In this document: positions 11,213-21,860 of the stretch, piece by piece
How positions within the stretch are numbered: the first letter of the stretch is position 1
How the letters are laid out: each line of letters opens with the position of its first letter
NCBI GenBank assembly: GCA_035772735.1
Contig: JASDFA010000010.1
Span: 137,457,001 to 137,521,000, forward strand
Reading direction: 5' to 3'
Source of the DNA: Datura wrightii
Taxonomy: Eukaryota; Streptophyta; Magnoliopsida; Solanales; Solanaceae
Length of the DNA stretch: 64,000 nt
Position numbers and translations under genes: made by a program
The notes under the pieces: generated by a model
Database searches by the model: none
Told to the model about the DNA's origin: nothing
Seen by the model: only the letters and a program-made list of their open reading frames with translations

Positions 11213-12376
11213 ATGGGCACTCGCAATCTTGAAAAACATGTGGGTCAGATAGCAGCTGCTCAAAATATGAGATCACAAGGGGGATTACCAAGCAACACAG
11301 ATCCTAACCCCCGGCAGATCAATGCTATCAGTCTGAGAAGCGGTAAGCAATTAGCTGATGCAGTGCCAAAAGAGCTGAAAAAGGGGGTGCAGCCAGAGTT
11401 GGTTAGACCAGGACCATCCATCAACATGGGATATAATCAGAGTGCAGGGCAACAAAATGCGGAACTTTCATTGCAGCCAGCACAAAGACCACCACCACCA
11501 TTCCCTCATAAATTCAGAAAGAGCAAGGAGGAGGAATGCTTCAAAAAGTTCTTTGAGAGCTTCAGAGAACTTCACATAAATTTGCCTCTTATTGATGTCT
11601 TGCAGGGAATGCCCAAGTATGCTAAATACTTGAAGGACGTGATGGCGAACAAAGTTAGATTGGTGGATGTCCAAACTGTAGCACTGACTGAGGAGTGCAG
11701 TCATAGGGTATTGAGCAAAATGTCAAAGAAGCTCAAAGACCCAGGGAGTTTTACCCTCCCCATACAAATTGGTAAAGCTGAGGTGCTATGAGCTTTGTGT
11801 GACTTAGGGGCAATAGTCAATCTAATGCCCCTATCCTTATTCAACACCCTGGGGTTGGGAAAACCGAGGCCGACAAGGTTGATGCTGCAGTTGGCTGACA
11901 AATCGCGAGTGACACCTGATGGAATAATAGAGGACCTTCTCATCAAAGTAGGTAAGTTCATTATACCTGCTGATTTTATCGTCTTAGATTTTCAGGTTGA
12001 TGACCAGGTACCCCTGATCTTGGGACGGCCATTCTTGGCCACTGGAGGAGCGGTGATTGACTTGAAAGCAGGGACCCTTAAAATGAGGGTTGAGGATGAA
12101 GAAGAAGTCTTCCGCGTGTACCAAGAAATGAACCCATCTTCACACTACCGAAACCTTTGTCAGGTTAGTTTGTTGGTAGAGGATGAGTGTGGGGTGGAGG
12201 ATTCCACAGGTGCAGGGCCAAAGGCAATGACAAATGTTCAGCCCAAGTCTGATAGAGTGCTTCAAATTGAGAAGAAGTTGGAGAAAGAGAGGAACAGAGT
12301 GGAGACTGTCTCCTCTAAACAGCAAAAGAAAAGGAGATGGTTCTCGAAAGAGAACCCAGGTATTAGGATGTCTTGA
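11213..12376 (+). pseudogene. N1 gag C-terminus and aspartic protease, one internal stop
   Basis: Continues gag with the Athila landmark QINAISLRSGKQL (about 11320), a proline-rich linker, and PLIDVLQGMPKYAKYLKD. The retroviral-type protease follows: ALCDLGAIVNLMPLSLF (about 11794) with the catalytic D-x-G, then ILGRPFLATGGAVIDLKAG (about 12015-12075). A TGA at 11789-11791, just before the catalytic motif, splits it; CGA to TGA is the likely change. A lysine-rich tail ends at 12376. In autonomous Athila elements reverse transcriptase follows the protease; here non-coding sequence follows, so the element ends coding at protease. Confidence 0.85.
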
Positions 12377-12419
12377 AAAGGACAGTCCACGTCGTGCCAC
12401 GATGTAAAATAAGGCGCTG

Positions 12420-12437
12420 CTTGGGAGGCAACCCAAG
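12420..12437 (+). repeat. Conserved stem-loop after the N1 ORF
   Basis: CTTGGG-AGGCAA-CCCAAG, a perfect 6 bp stem with a 6-base loop, about 45 bp after the last codon. About 50 bp around it are nearly identical in N2 (hairpin at 49128-49145, minus strand), although the two ORFs are unrelated. Confidence 0.8.
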
Positions 12438-12975
12438 GGTACCTCAGGTACAATTTGTAATTTTGATTTTTGTGTTGCTTTGGTTAGTTTCATTTTGTTT
12501 GTGTTTTTGGTGGAAAGTTAAGCACAGATGGCGGGAAGTCTGAGTACCGAGAAGGTGGAAGCTAAAGAGCATGGAATAGAAGAAGTGTGGGGTCAAACAC
12601 CCATCTCTGGAACTTGAAAAGAAAGCATGCTGTTAGCTTGGCATAGAGGCTCAGGGAGTATTTCTCATCCTTTAAATGTTAATTTGAGGCTATGAGGACA
12701 TAGCAAGACATTAAGTGTGGTGTGAGAAAAATTTCTAAATTTTTGTGCTTAACAAGTTTTTGGTGAATGTGCTGCTTCTGTGAAATTTGGGAGAAATTTG
12801 AAAAATTTGAAAACTTTAAAAATTTTGGTGAATTAAGCATGACTTCATCACCCATTGGTTTTTCTTGTCGGTTCTTTTCCGACGGGGGGTCTTTGAACCG
12901 AAGAATAAAAATTTTATTTTTCTTTCCTTTGTCTGTATATAGTGTTTTTAGTCATAGTTAGGGACTGTTTCTGAC

Positions 12976-12996
12976 GATGGATGGATGACGACCATC
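12976..12996 (+). repeat. Conserved GATGG...CCATC block in the N1 3' region
   Basis: A 21 bp block that can pair its ends GATGG and CCATC. It is identical at 56307-56327 in N3 and differs at one base at 48564-48584 (minus strand) in N2. Confidence 0.75.
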
Positions 12997-14319
12997 TTGA
13001 GGAAAAATTGGTCGATAGGCTTTGGGATTTTGAAACCATAACTAATTGGTGCTTGATGTTCTTGTTATGTGCTATACGTGATTGTAAGATGCAAGTATGT
13101 TCGGTGTGAAGCATGCAGGTGTATAACTTTGTGTGAGACGCTTAGGCTCTTGAATTTGACTCAATATGATTGAAGCTTAATTCTGAATTCTTGTGATTAG
13201 CTGAGTAAGAGTCTGATGAATGTGTCTCGAATTGAGGATGTGCCATGAGTGTAAGGTTTTTGAGTATTCTGTGCTATTGTGGAATGTCTAGAACTTGCCT
13301 GGTGTGTTTATAAAACGAAATGAAGGAAGTGAATTGTAGGAGATGATTTAGGCATTTTTTTCGAATGAACCAATTCTTATCCCTCATTTTACCTACCTTG
13401 GAAAGATTAATCCTAGTTAGCCCCATTGAGCCTTGAGCCTATTCTTGGACAGCTGCAACATAAGCTTAACCCTTTTTCTTTCATTTGCCTTGTGTTTGAT
13501 CCAAAACTCCTAAGCGCTTGAGTGAAAAAAACCCGAAGGAGTAAGGGAATGAGAAGAATGAAAAGAAAGGAAAAGTAGCAAGTTGTAGAAGTGAGAAAAG
13601 GACAAAGGTGCACTTGTGTGAAAATGGTTGATTATTAGTAAGGAGTTAGAAAACAAATTAATGAATTTTTTTTTTATAGAGCTCCTTACTAATAAGCTAA
13701 AAGTGCCTAAAGAAAGAGGGAACATAAGAGGGAAAAGAAAGATGAAAGGAGAAAAAGGTAAAGTAAGGGAAGGGAAGTTCGTAAGGAGGGCGTAATGTAT
13801 TAAAAGCGCTTAGGAAAGATAGTCACTATTACTGGCCATAATAGTACCTACCTGTCCCTTAGCCTACATTACAACCCATTAAGTCCTACTTGATCTTACA
13901 TTCACACATCCTTAAATGAGTGGAATAAAACACTAAGGGCAAGCTTATGGGTCATTACATGATGCATGTGAATTCTTTGTGAGAGTGAGTGAAATTCTAT
14001 TTATTTACCCACACATGTTGTGATGTAAAAATGAGTTTTGCGTGTGATTGGGTAACTCTCTTTCCGTGAGGGGCACATGTTAAATGAAGGATATAATTCA
14101 TGTGGGATTTCTTAATTAGTTGATTTGCACAAGTTTGCTAAGATTGAGAGTCGATTCTTGAGGTTAAGAAGTCTTAGCATCGTTGTATTTCATCTCGGTG
14201 ATTAGATTGTGTATGCTCTATCTTTAGCTTGTTATCTTACGTAATCATTGTAGCCGTAGCTTGAATTATCTTGCCAAATTATTTATGTGGGAGTCTCCAT
14301 ATGCATGATATGTAAAAGG

Positions 14320-14337
14320 TTGTTCGAGGACGAACAA
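14320..14337 (+). repeat. PPT-proximal hairpin, N1
   Basis: TTGTTCG-AGGA-CGAACAA: a perfect 7 bp stem with an AGGA loop, 8 bp before the polypurine tract. It is present in N2 and N3 and, with other stem bases, in Tekay-type A, B and S1. Confidence 0.85.
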
Positions 14338-14344
14338 GGCTTTA

Positions 14345-14357
14345 AAGTGTGGGGTTG
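14345..14357 (+). other. Polypurine tract of N1
   Basis: AAGTGTGGGGTTG directly before the 3' LTR: the plus-strand primer site. The same AAGTGTGGGG core precedes the 3' LTRs of N2 and N3. Confidence 0.8.
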
Positions 14358-15939
14358 TGATCACGGGAAAAAATAGAATGCCCGAGATACGCTTTATACC
14401 TTAATGTAGTCTTGTTTATCTAAGTTATTTTACATACTTTCATGTGGATTTATATAAATGTGAATATATGTGCTAACCAACATGATTAGTCTTTGTTTTG
14501 TAGGTTTCAAGGATTTTGAGGAACTAATTCACAAGTTGGTGAAAGAAAGGAATGGAGTGGAAGCAATTGGCGAAAGTCGGCAAGGAGCATGCCTTGGCAA
14601 GGCTGGCCGCGCCAGGCAGCGTGCCACGCTGTACGTGTGCCGCGCCCAGCCCCGTGCCATGCCCCTGCCAGGCGCACGAGAAAAGTCAGCAGCAGGCAGC
14701 AGTAGGCAGAAATCCAGCGCGCCAGCGCCGTGCCACGCTAGGCCAGATGCGCGCCAGCAGCATGCCATCACGCTGCATGAGCAGTGTGTCACGTTGGCCA
14801 GCGCGGTGACCCTCGGCAGTTTGGTTTCCGGAGGCACTTTCCAGAGAGCTTTCGCGTTGCCTCCGTGTCACGGAGGCAGTGCTCCGCGATACACTCCGTG
14901 ACACGAAGCCGTTCCATGATAGGCTAAATTATGCACGTTTTCCATTTACTATAAATAGGACCCTTAGCTCCTAGAATCATGGGGTCACGATTTTATTCTG
15001 GAAAACTACCTAGGAGTGAAGGGAGAAGTGGGAGAGCTCATCTAGGGTTTGGCAAATTCCCTTCTCATCTACCAAATTCATGTAAGTATGTTAGTTTAGT
15101 ATTAGTTAGTTGTAGTTTTACAAACATGAATGGCAAGAACCCTTCCTCTAGGGTTGAAGCCATGAATTATGATTGTGATTTTATGAAATTGTTTTGGAAT
15201 TAAGTTATTGATTGTTGTTTTCGTCTTGCGTTCTAGATTGTTGGTTGTTTTTATGATTGATCACCATGAAAGCATATTTGTTAGCTTGAGTAATAGCTTG
15301 AGAAAGCATTACCTAGGTAAGGACATGAGAATGTGAGGAGCACGTTTGTATTTCGGGAGAGATTTTTGTGTCAGGATAGAAATATACCTAACACCGTACT
15401 TGGTTGACACATGGGGGTTATGAAAGACCAACTTGGGATGTCACATCACTACTCGAAGAAGTAGTTGTGAGGCTAAGTTGAGTTAAATGGTTAGACGCAT
15501 GAAAGTCCCTAATCGTTTCCCCGTAAACCACAACATAATTGATTGCCCCCGACTAGAAATTAAACTCCTCACTCACAATGATGCAGTGAGGCTAGATTGC
15601 CGTGTTTAGAGGCTCGAAAGACCATAAACATGCAATTCTAATTATGTGAAATAACAATTGATAGTTCCATGCTTAACCCATTGCAAATCGTAGTATCTCA
15701 TGATTAATTGGTTTTAACTCTATGTTGCTCTTAGAGTAATTTCAGAATACTTCGTTGACCCAAACTTAGACTTAATTAATCTCAATCGAAAATGTCTATA
15801 ACCAACACTTGAGGTATTTAAGATCACAATAGAAATGTATAGTTAGAGGAATGGATCCAGTCCCTGTAGGTTCGACAATCCAGTTCTTAAAAAGAGCCGC
15901 TATATTACTTGCACGACCCGTACACTTGTGGGCACGTCA
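14358..15939 (+). repeat. N1 3' LTR
   Basis: 1582 bp, the same length as the 5' LTR, with the same ends. At many differing sites this copy keeps G or C in the GC-rich part where the 5' copy has A or T, so the 5' copy seems to have lost more CG sites. TATAAATAG is at 14950. Confidence 0.95.
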
Positions 15940-15944
15940 GTGAC
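15940..15944. repeat. Target site duplication of N1 (GTGAC), right
   Basis: Matches 8194-8198. Confidence 0.95.
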
Positions 15945-16738
15945 TACGGACACGTTCCTGCCTATCAGTGCAGAAAGGTTTGATCTAGTTCCTATTAGCT
16001 CTTCAGAATCAGTTATCTTCTGCTCACAGTCTTGTTAGATATGTTATCCGTATTCAGTCATATTATTTCAGTTGCTTTGCATACTCGGTACCTGTGGTAC
16101 TGAAGCCCTATGGGGAACTGCATTACTTGCCTGTAGGTACTCATAGACGAGGAGGCGATCCCTCGTGATCCTAGCCAGCGCAGAGTCATCAGCTCCTATC
16201 ATCCGGAGCTTGATATTTCAGAGGTTTATATCTTTTCCCTTTTGTTGTACAGTACGGGTAGGTCGGGGCCCTGTCCCGACCATCTTATCAGTATTCCTAG
16301 AGGCTTGTAGTCTGTATATATTTCCCTGTGGTCAGTTGAGCCGGTCGTGTGAGGCCGTGCAGTTTGTTATGGCTGTTTAGCATTTCAGATTATGTTGGCC
16401 GTGTGAGGCCTTAGTTGATAGTAGTGGTGACCTTGCCGGTCACGTAGTTATTGAGCATTTTTATTGTTGGGTTACAGATAACTAGACAGTATGGTGGCCT
16501 TGTCGGCCCGCATAGGTTTTCCCCTTGTAAGTATGTTTCTGGTTAGCTGAAGTTTCATACAGGTGGCTATAGGCCTAGCCGGCCAGAGGCTGTATTTACA
16601 GCTGTCATATAGCCCGTTGATTTCATGAATCTGAGTTAGAGCCAGTCAGGCACTAGATGTGCTTAGGCTCACTAGCTAGCAGTCTAGATCCTACAAGGGC
16701 ACCAGGTGCCAGTCATACCCCCAAGGCGGGGCGTGACA
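15945..16738 (+). repeat. Solo LTR E, right part
   Basis: Continues the LTR interrupted by N1 and ends GGGGCGTGACA, the same ending as S LTRs. It includes a run of degenerate repeats around 'ccttgtcggcc' and 'ccgtgtgaggcc' (16330-16600) also seen in S LTRs. Confidence 0.9.
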
Positions 16739-16743
16739 TCTGG
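16739..16743. repeat. Target site duplication of solo LTR E (TCTGG), right
   Basis: Matches 6386-6390. Confidence 0.9.
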
Positions 16744-16856
16744 ATATTCACACACTATTGGGATTGACTGGATAGTCGGGATCTCGGATGTTGCATCCTT
16801 AACCCTAACTAAATAGTACACGCAACCCTTGGAGATCATCTTTATGGCCTTAAGAG
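16744..16856 (-). pseudogene. Element A protease-RT linker, inverted
   Basis: Minus-strand reading gives LKAIKMISKGCVYYLVRVKD then SEIPTIQSIPIVCEYPDV, the same linker found in element C (near 61500) and in S copies (RARKLIEKGCIYRIVRVKD). It joins the reverse transcriptase piece at 6385 once solo LTR E is removed. Its upstream side is replaced by a foreign fragment at 16857. Confidence 0.85.
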
Positions 16857-16975
16857 TGACTGCGGGGGGTCGGGTTCCAGTTTGCATAGAACTCACTGAT
16901 AAGGTGGAGATTGCACTCCCTGGGCTCTTCGAAGATGAAGTTCAGCCCAGCGGTGTCAATCCGGTGTAAAATCCA
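16857..16975 (-). pseudogene. Fragment of a Transposase_32-like plant ORF inside element A
   Basis: About 115 bp on the minus strand closely match the N3 ORF near 54945-55045: RID, then GLNFIFEEPRECNLHLI, then EFYANWNPT. In element A it replaces the few codons expected between the end of protease (near 5301) and LKARK of the linker. It ends at 16975 on the inversion breakpoint. It encodes nothing complete; it looks like captured filler at a repaired break or a template switch. Confidence 0.75.
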
Positions 16976-18303
16976 GGTATGTTAAGGCAAATATCTTCGG
17001 CATGTTAGTTCTTTTAGTATTATAAGTCATTCTGAATCCCAGTAAGAAGATCAGAAGCATATTTATTTGGCTAGTTGTTGTTATTAGTTTAGATCAGTAT
17101 TCCATGTCTAGCTTGGGGATTGATTGCGTCTGTATAGCCATCCCTAACCAACCCAAGGGTTACTGGCTGTGTTGACGCCCACTAGGGGCGAGATGATGTC
17201 GCTCTAAGGAGCGGTATGCTGTCCGCAAGGGACGAAGAAAGTCCATTCCATATCTGGACTATTTTATGCCGATCGGTACTAACCCACACCCCCTGTCAAG
17301 TCTGGAGCCAGAGGTGCAGATATCAGACATAAGGAGTCCGCTAGACTCAAACACAGCTATAGTTTAGGGGCCGAACGGGCTGAGTTGCAGACCTAAGGGA
17401 CTGGTAGGTCGTCTATAGTTTCTAGATGATTCGGTATAACCTCATTAGGGGTATATATATTGAATTGTACTCACCAGGGCTCATGGGGGCCCCGGATGGG
17501 TTATTCTGTGTTGGTTGTGACTTCCGTCTTATGGGGGCCAGGTAAGGTTCTTGTTTGTATTAGTTACTAATAGATTAGATATTAAGAAGTTCAGCTGTGC
17601 AGGTAGTCTTTCTACCCTTTTCTTTCAGTTATTATTAGTTTCATTTCGGTTCATTTAGTTAATTTATGTTACTGCCTTACATATTCATACATATTGTTCT
17701 GACGCCCTTCTGGGGTGCTGCATTACTTGTCTGCAGGTGCGGAAGACATGGACTAGGACATTCCTAGTTTCAGCCAGATTAGCAGTGCACTGGGCTCCTT
17801 TCCTTCGGAGCTCATAGTTAGAAGGTAGACTCTTTTTTTGTGTGTACAGTTTACGGGTAGGTCGGGGCCCTATCTCGACCAGTATGTCATTCCTAGAGGC
17901 TTGCAGATTATTTCAGATTCCCTGTGGTTAGTTGTTTTTGGCTGTTTGGGGCCCATATATGCTTTATCTTATGTGTTGGCCGTGTGGAGCCTTGTTTAGC
18001 TGTTAGTTAGAGGCCTTGTCGGCCATAAATTAGTTTAGTGCTGGATTTACTTCATGGTCGTCTTGTCGGCCCACATAGGATTCCCTGCTATTACATATTT
18101 TTGTTAGCGGTTTGTTTTTACAGGTGGCTATAAGGTCTTATCGGCTGGGGGGGGGGGCTGTGTTTATAGCCGAGATATAGGCCGTTGTTTTCTTGATTAG
18201 TCAATTAGTATAGTTATGCACCAGAGGTGCGTATAGTCAGGCCAGTTTAGATCTAAGTAAGGGAAGCAGGTTCCAGTCATGCCTCCCAAGGTGGGGTGTG
18301 ACA
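16976..18303 (+). repeat. Second half of the S 5' LTR
   Basis: Starts GTATGTTAAGGCAAATATC, at the point where the inverted half (5302-6035) stops, and runs to GGGGTGTGACA at 18303, followed by the S2 primer site. It contains an 11-base G run at 18147-18157 and degenerate 'cttgtcggcc' repeats. Confidence 0.85.
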
Positions 18304-18307
18304 AACA

Positions 18308-18319
18308 TTGTATCAGAGT
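18308..18319 (+). other. Primer binding site of S2 (initiator Met tRNA)
   Basis: TTGTATCAGAGT, four bases after the LTR end; 10 of 12 bases match the initiator-Met tRNA complement. Confidence 0.75.
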
Positions 18320-18517
18320 AGGTCGTATCCCAGGGAGTCTGCAAGCCGTGCTAAGTAGAGTCTTGTGTATGGATGTGTTGTGCACCATATTCTATAGACA
18401 GGAGGCTGTGAGGCATGATAGGATGGTTGCTCTTCTTTCTCTTCCAGTCGTTCTATAGAGCTGTATAGTACAGGGTTGAGTCCTTAGGCTTGCCATATTC
18501 TGCTTGTCTACAGAGAA

Positions 18518-19860
18518 ATGTCAGACATACGACAAACTAAGACTAGCAGGAAGTAGGATGTCGCAACAAAAGAGGGCACTAGCCAAGCGCCCTAGTCAGA
18601 GTCAGCCCAATCTGAGGGCAACAAGGAGACTCCATGTTGTTCTCCCCAGCAGTCTCCGACCCATCAGGAGTCTTCCAAAGCGACAGATACGTCGGCACCA
18701 CCTCCAACAGTTTCTATACCGACACCATCAGATTAGGAGGTAAGGAGTGCTATTTTTATGATAGCGTAGATAATGGCTGCACAACGTCAACCAATGGAAC
18801 CCGTAGTTGTAGAGTCTTCGGGAGGACCTAGTAGATCAAGAGTCCGGGAGTTTCTCACACAGAGTCCCCCGCAGTTCATAGGGACGGACCGAGATGAGGA
18901 CCCTCAGGACTTTTTGGACCAGTTGCAGCGAATCTTCAGGGTAATGCATGCCACACCTATAGAGTCAGTTGAGTTGGAGGTATTTCAATTGTAGGACATA
19001 GTTGTATTATGGTACAAGAGTTTGGAGAGGTCCCGAGGTGGAGATGTCCCTCCTCCGACTTGGCCCAGCATTTCAGAGGCCTTTCTAGAACACTATTTAT
19101 CACGAGAAATCCAATAGGCCAGGATAGATCAGTTTCTGCATTTGGAGTAGTGTTCGATGAGTGTTCGGGAGTATGCTATGAGATTTGACTCCTTGGCCCA
19201 ATATGCACTAGCTTTTGTAGATACTACGCCAGCCAGGGTGCACCGGTTCATTATAGAGCTGCTTCTAGAGTACGTAGAGACTTGTATTACGGCTACTCTT
19301 CAAGAGGACATGGATATTGCCAGTGTTCAGGAATTTTCTCAGAATGTAAAAGGGATCAGACAGCGGCAGCGGGAAATAGAAAGGGCAAATCAGGAGCAGC
19401 AACGCAGGGTTAGACCTAGTGACCTTTAGGCAGAGTTCCAAGGTAGACGCAGGCAATGATTAGCAGGCAGACCACCCATACCCTCACCTCCACAGCAGCA
19501 GCAGGGTAGTAGATTAGGCCGTCAGGGCAGTCAGGACCCGACGAGAGTTCATGGCCATTGGATTCGCAGCAGCAGAGAGGGTGAGAGCAGAGTAGATTCA
19601 CTGTGCCACTTTTCCCTATCTATAGTTGATGTCATTCTGGGTCATGCAAGTATGGTTCTCGGTGTGTTATACCTGTGGACAAGAGGGTCACCTGATGAGA
19701 GACTGTCCACCCAGGGGTTAGAATGATCGGCACCGACAGGATAGATCTTCAGTAGGGTCACGTGCCCCTGCATCTCCTGCAGGGTGTAGGCCCTAAGCTC
19801 CAGCTAGCAGAGGCCGAGGCAGGTCAGGGGCATCTAGCTCAGGAACCGATCCAGATCGCA
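18518..19860 (+). pseudogene. S2 gag (Tekay/Del-type), decayed
   Basis: The ATG at 18518 opens MSDIRQTKTSRK and is stopped soon after. The gag core is at 18773-18994 (SRSRVREFLTQSPPQFIGTD, then DEDPQDFLDQLQRIFRVMHA) and continues at 19157-19429 (MSVREYAMRFDSLAQYA). A CCHC zinc knuckle, C-x2-C-x4-H-x4-C (CYTCGQEGHLMRDC), is at 19665-19706. Several stops and at least one frameshift make it a pseudogene. The sequence is close to both gag copies in S1, closer to the second. Confidence 0.85.
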
Positions 19861-20370
19861 TATATGCTTTACCGTGGCGACAAGAGTCAGAGTCATCGCC
19901 GGATGTGGTGACAAGTATGCTGGGCATTTGCTCTAATTCTGTGTATGTCTTGATAGACCCAGGCTCTACTTTCTCCAATGTTACACCATTGGTGGCCCAT
20001 ATGTTTGGTATTATGCCATAATACTTCGATGAACTTTTTCAGTATCTATACCCGTCAATGACTCCATCATAGCCAAGAGAGTCAACCGGGTTTGTACATT
20101 TGTGGTTGTTGGTCGCCTCACTTTAGCATATTTAGTGGAATTATAAATGATTGATTTTAATGCAATTATGGTTATGGATTGGCTAGCACCATTTTATGCC
20201 AATGTAGAATGTTGGACCAAGTCCATCTGGTTCCACATTCCAGGGGAGCTAGTACAAGAGTGTAAAGGCAATGTAGCTACGCTAAAAGGTAGGTTTATAT
20301 CCTATCTTCGGGCGAGGAAGTTGATAGAAAAGGCCTGTATTTATAATATTGTCAGGGTTTAGGATTTTCA
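19861..20370 (+). pseudogene. S2 protease and linker, decayed
   Basis: The aspartic protease motif IDPGSTFSNVTPLVA is near 19950-19995. A C-terminal part, FNAIMVMDWLAPFYANVECW, is at about 20155-20215, followed by the linker SYLRARKLIEKACIYNIVRV. Stops occur between the two parts, for example near 20021 and 20145. Confidence 0.8.
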
Positions 20371-21140
20371 AGCCGAGTCCCCAACACTCCAGTCCATTCC
20401 AGTAGTCAATGAATTTCCAGAAGTATTCTCAGATGAACTTCCTGGTATTCCCCTAGAACAGGAGATCAATTTTGCAATTGATTTACTACCAGGTACTCAG
20501 CCTATATCCATCCCTCCATATCGAATAGCTCCTGTCAAGCTCAGAGAATTGAAGGAATAGTTTAAAGATATGTTAGATAAGGGCTTCATCAGGCCGAGTA
20601 CTTCATCATGGGGCGCGCCAGTTCTGTTTGTGAGAAAGAAAAATGACTCCTTCCATTTGTGTATAGATTACTGGCAGTTGAACAACGTCACCATCAAGAA
20701 TAAATACCCTCTCCCCAGAATAGATGACTTGTTTGACCAGTTACAGGGGGTGAATTACTTCTCAAAGATTGACTTAAGATCTGTGTATCAGAAAGTTTGG
20801 GTTCGAGAGAGGGACGTTCCAAAACCGCTTTAAGGACTAGGTATGGCCATTTTGAATTCCTGGTCATGTCTTTCAGGCTGACGAGTGCTCTAGCAATGTT
20901 CATGGATTTCATGAACAGTAGAATCAGGCCGTATCTGGACTTACTTGTGATACTGTTTATTGATGATATAGTGGTATATTCCCGCTCAAAAGTAGAACAT
21001 TGGGATCATCTGCGGACAGTCTCCAGATCTCATGGATCGTCAGTTGTATGCGAAGTTTTCTAAATATGAGTTTTGGCTGAAGTCATGGCCTTTTTGGGCC
21101 ATGTTGTGTCAAAGGCTGTTATTCAAGTAAATTCACAGAA
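20371..21140 (+). pseudogene. S2 reverse transcriptase, decayed
   Basis: Ty3/gypsy reverse transcriptase. NEFPEVFSDELPGIP starts the domain. DKGFIRPSTSSWGAPVLFV and CIDYWQLNNVTIKNKYPLP follow in the frame 20570-20833; then after a frameshift RTRYGHFEFLVMSF and the catalytic FIDDI box near 20955 with both aspartates kept. The frameshift is at about 20825. Confidence 0.85.
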
Positions 21141-21860
21141 GATCGAGGTAGTAAAAAGACTTGGCCTATACCTACAACTCCGACTGAGGTATGCAGTTTC
21201 CTGGGGTTAGCTGGGTATTACAGAAGATTTGTAGAGGGGTTTTCTACTTTATCAGCGCCTTTGACCAAGTTAACTAAGAAAGAAGCTAAATTTAACTTCA
21301 CTAAAGCGTGTGAATAGAGTTTTCAGGAATTGAAAAACAGGTTGACATCGACACTAGTGTTAGCTTTGCCAGAAGGATTGGAGGGTTACGCGGTGTATTG
21401 TGATGCATTAGGCATCGGGTTAGGATGTTTTATGATGCAACAATGGTAAGGTGATTGCTTACGCTTCAATACAGTTGACGAAGCATGTAAAGAACTACCC
21501 CATCCATTACCTGGAATTGGCTGCAGTAGTTTATGCTTTGAAAATATAGAGGTGCTACCTGTATGGCGTCCATGTAGATATTTTTACTGATCATAAGAGC
21601 CTCTAGTACATTTTTACACAAAAAGAATTGAATCTGCAGCAGCGTCGCTGGTTAGAACTGTTGAAGGATTACGATGTAAATGTTTTATATCACCCAAGGA
21701 AGGCTAACGTTGTAGCAGATTCCCTCAACCGTAAATACATGGGAAGTTTGGCATACTTGAAACTCGGACAGTGGGTACTGGCCCGGGAATTGCATCAGTT
21801 AGCTAGTTTGGCCGTCCGAATAGTAGATTCGGGAAACAGTGGAGTAGTGATCAAGAATAC
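21141..21860 (+). pseudogene. S2 RNase H, decayed
   Basis: RNase H start (GYAVYCDALGIGLGC) near 21385, then frame breaks, the conserved QRRWLELLKDYDVNVLYHPRKANVVADSL at 21628-21730, and the spacer to integrase. DEDD active-site context is partly lost through frameshifts near 21445 and a stop in the place of Trp near 21550. Confidence 0.75.

Larger units (their letters stand above)
12377..14319 (+). other. N1 conserved 3' non-coding region
   Basis: Almost 2 kb without credible coding. It has strong matches in the same order in N2 (49184 down to 47246) and N3 (55908-57663). Landmarks: the region around the 12420 hairpin; a CCGACGGGGGG/GAACCGAAGAA block near 12870-12905; GATGGATGGATGACGACC at 12976; 'cttgcctggtgtgt' followed by 'aaacgaaatgaagga' near 13295; and a purine-rich stretch near 13535-13760. 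Conservation across elements with different cargo suggests a role in the RNA (packaging, export or 3' processing), which is inference. Confidence 0.7.
8199..15939 (+). mobile_element. N1: complete non-autonomous Athila-related LTR element
   Basis: A 7741 bp element with two 1582 bp LTRs (8199-9780 and 14358-15939), both TG...CA, flanked by GTGAC duplications. It has a tRNA-Asp primer site, a decayed gag-protease, a 1.9 kb 3' non-coding region and a polypurine tract. There is no reverse transcriptase, RNase H or integrase anywhere between the LTRs, so it must have moved with enzymes from another element. By eye the LTRs differ at some 65-70 sites (about 4%), mostly transitions. It sits inside solo LTR E. 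Confidence 0.95.

Noticed and set aside
13500..13760. Purine-rich stretch in N1 as a second polypurine tract
   Set aside because: It is in the middle of the 3' region, lacks the AAGTGTGGGG core and is not next to an LTR.
18147..18157. Run of 11 G as a regulatory G-tract
   Set aside because: The same place in the other S LTRs has six to seven G; it is more likely slippage or a sequencing artefact.
6391..18303. First reading of 6391-18303 as the 5' LTR of S2
   Set aside because: It would be over 4 kb after removing N1, and there is a GGGGCGTGACA end plus TCTGG duplication at 16738. The left part is a solo LTR and only 16976-18303 belongs to S2.
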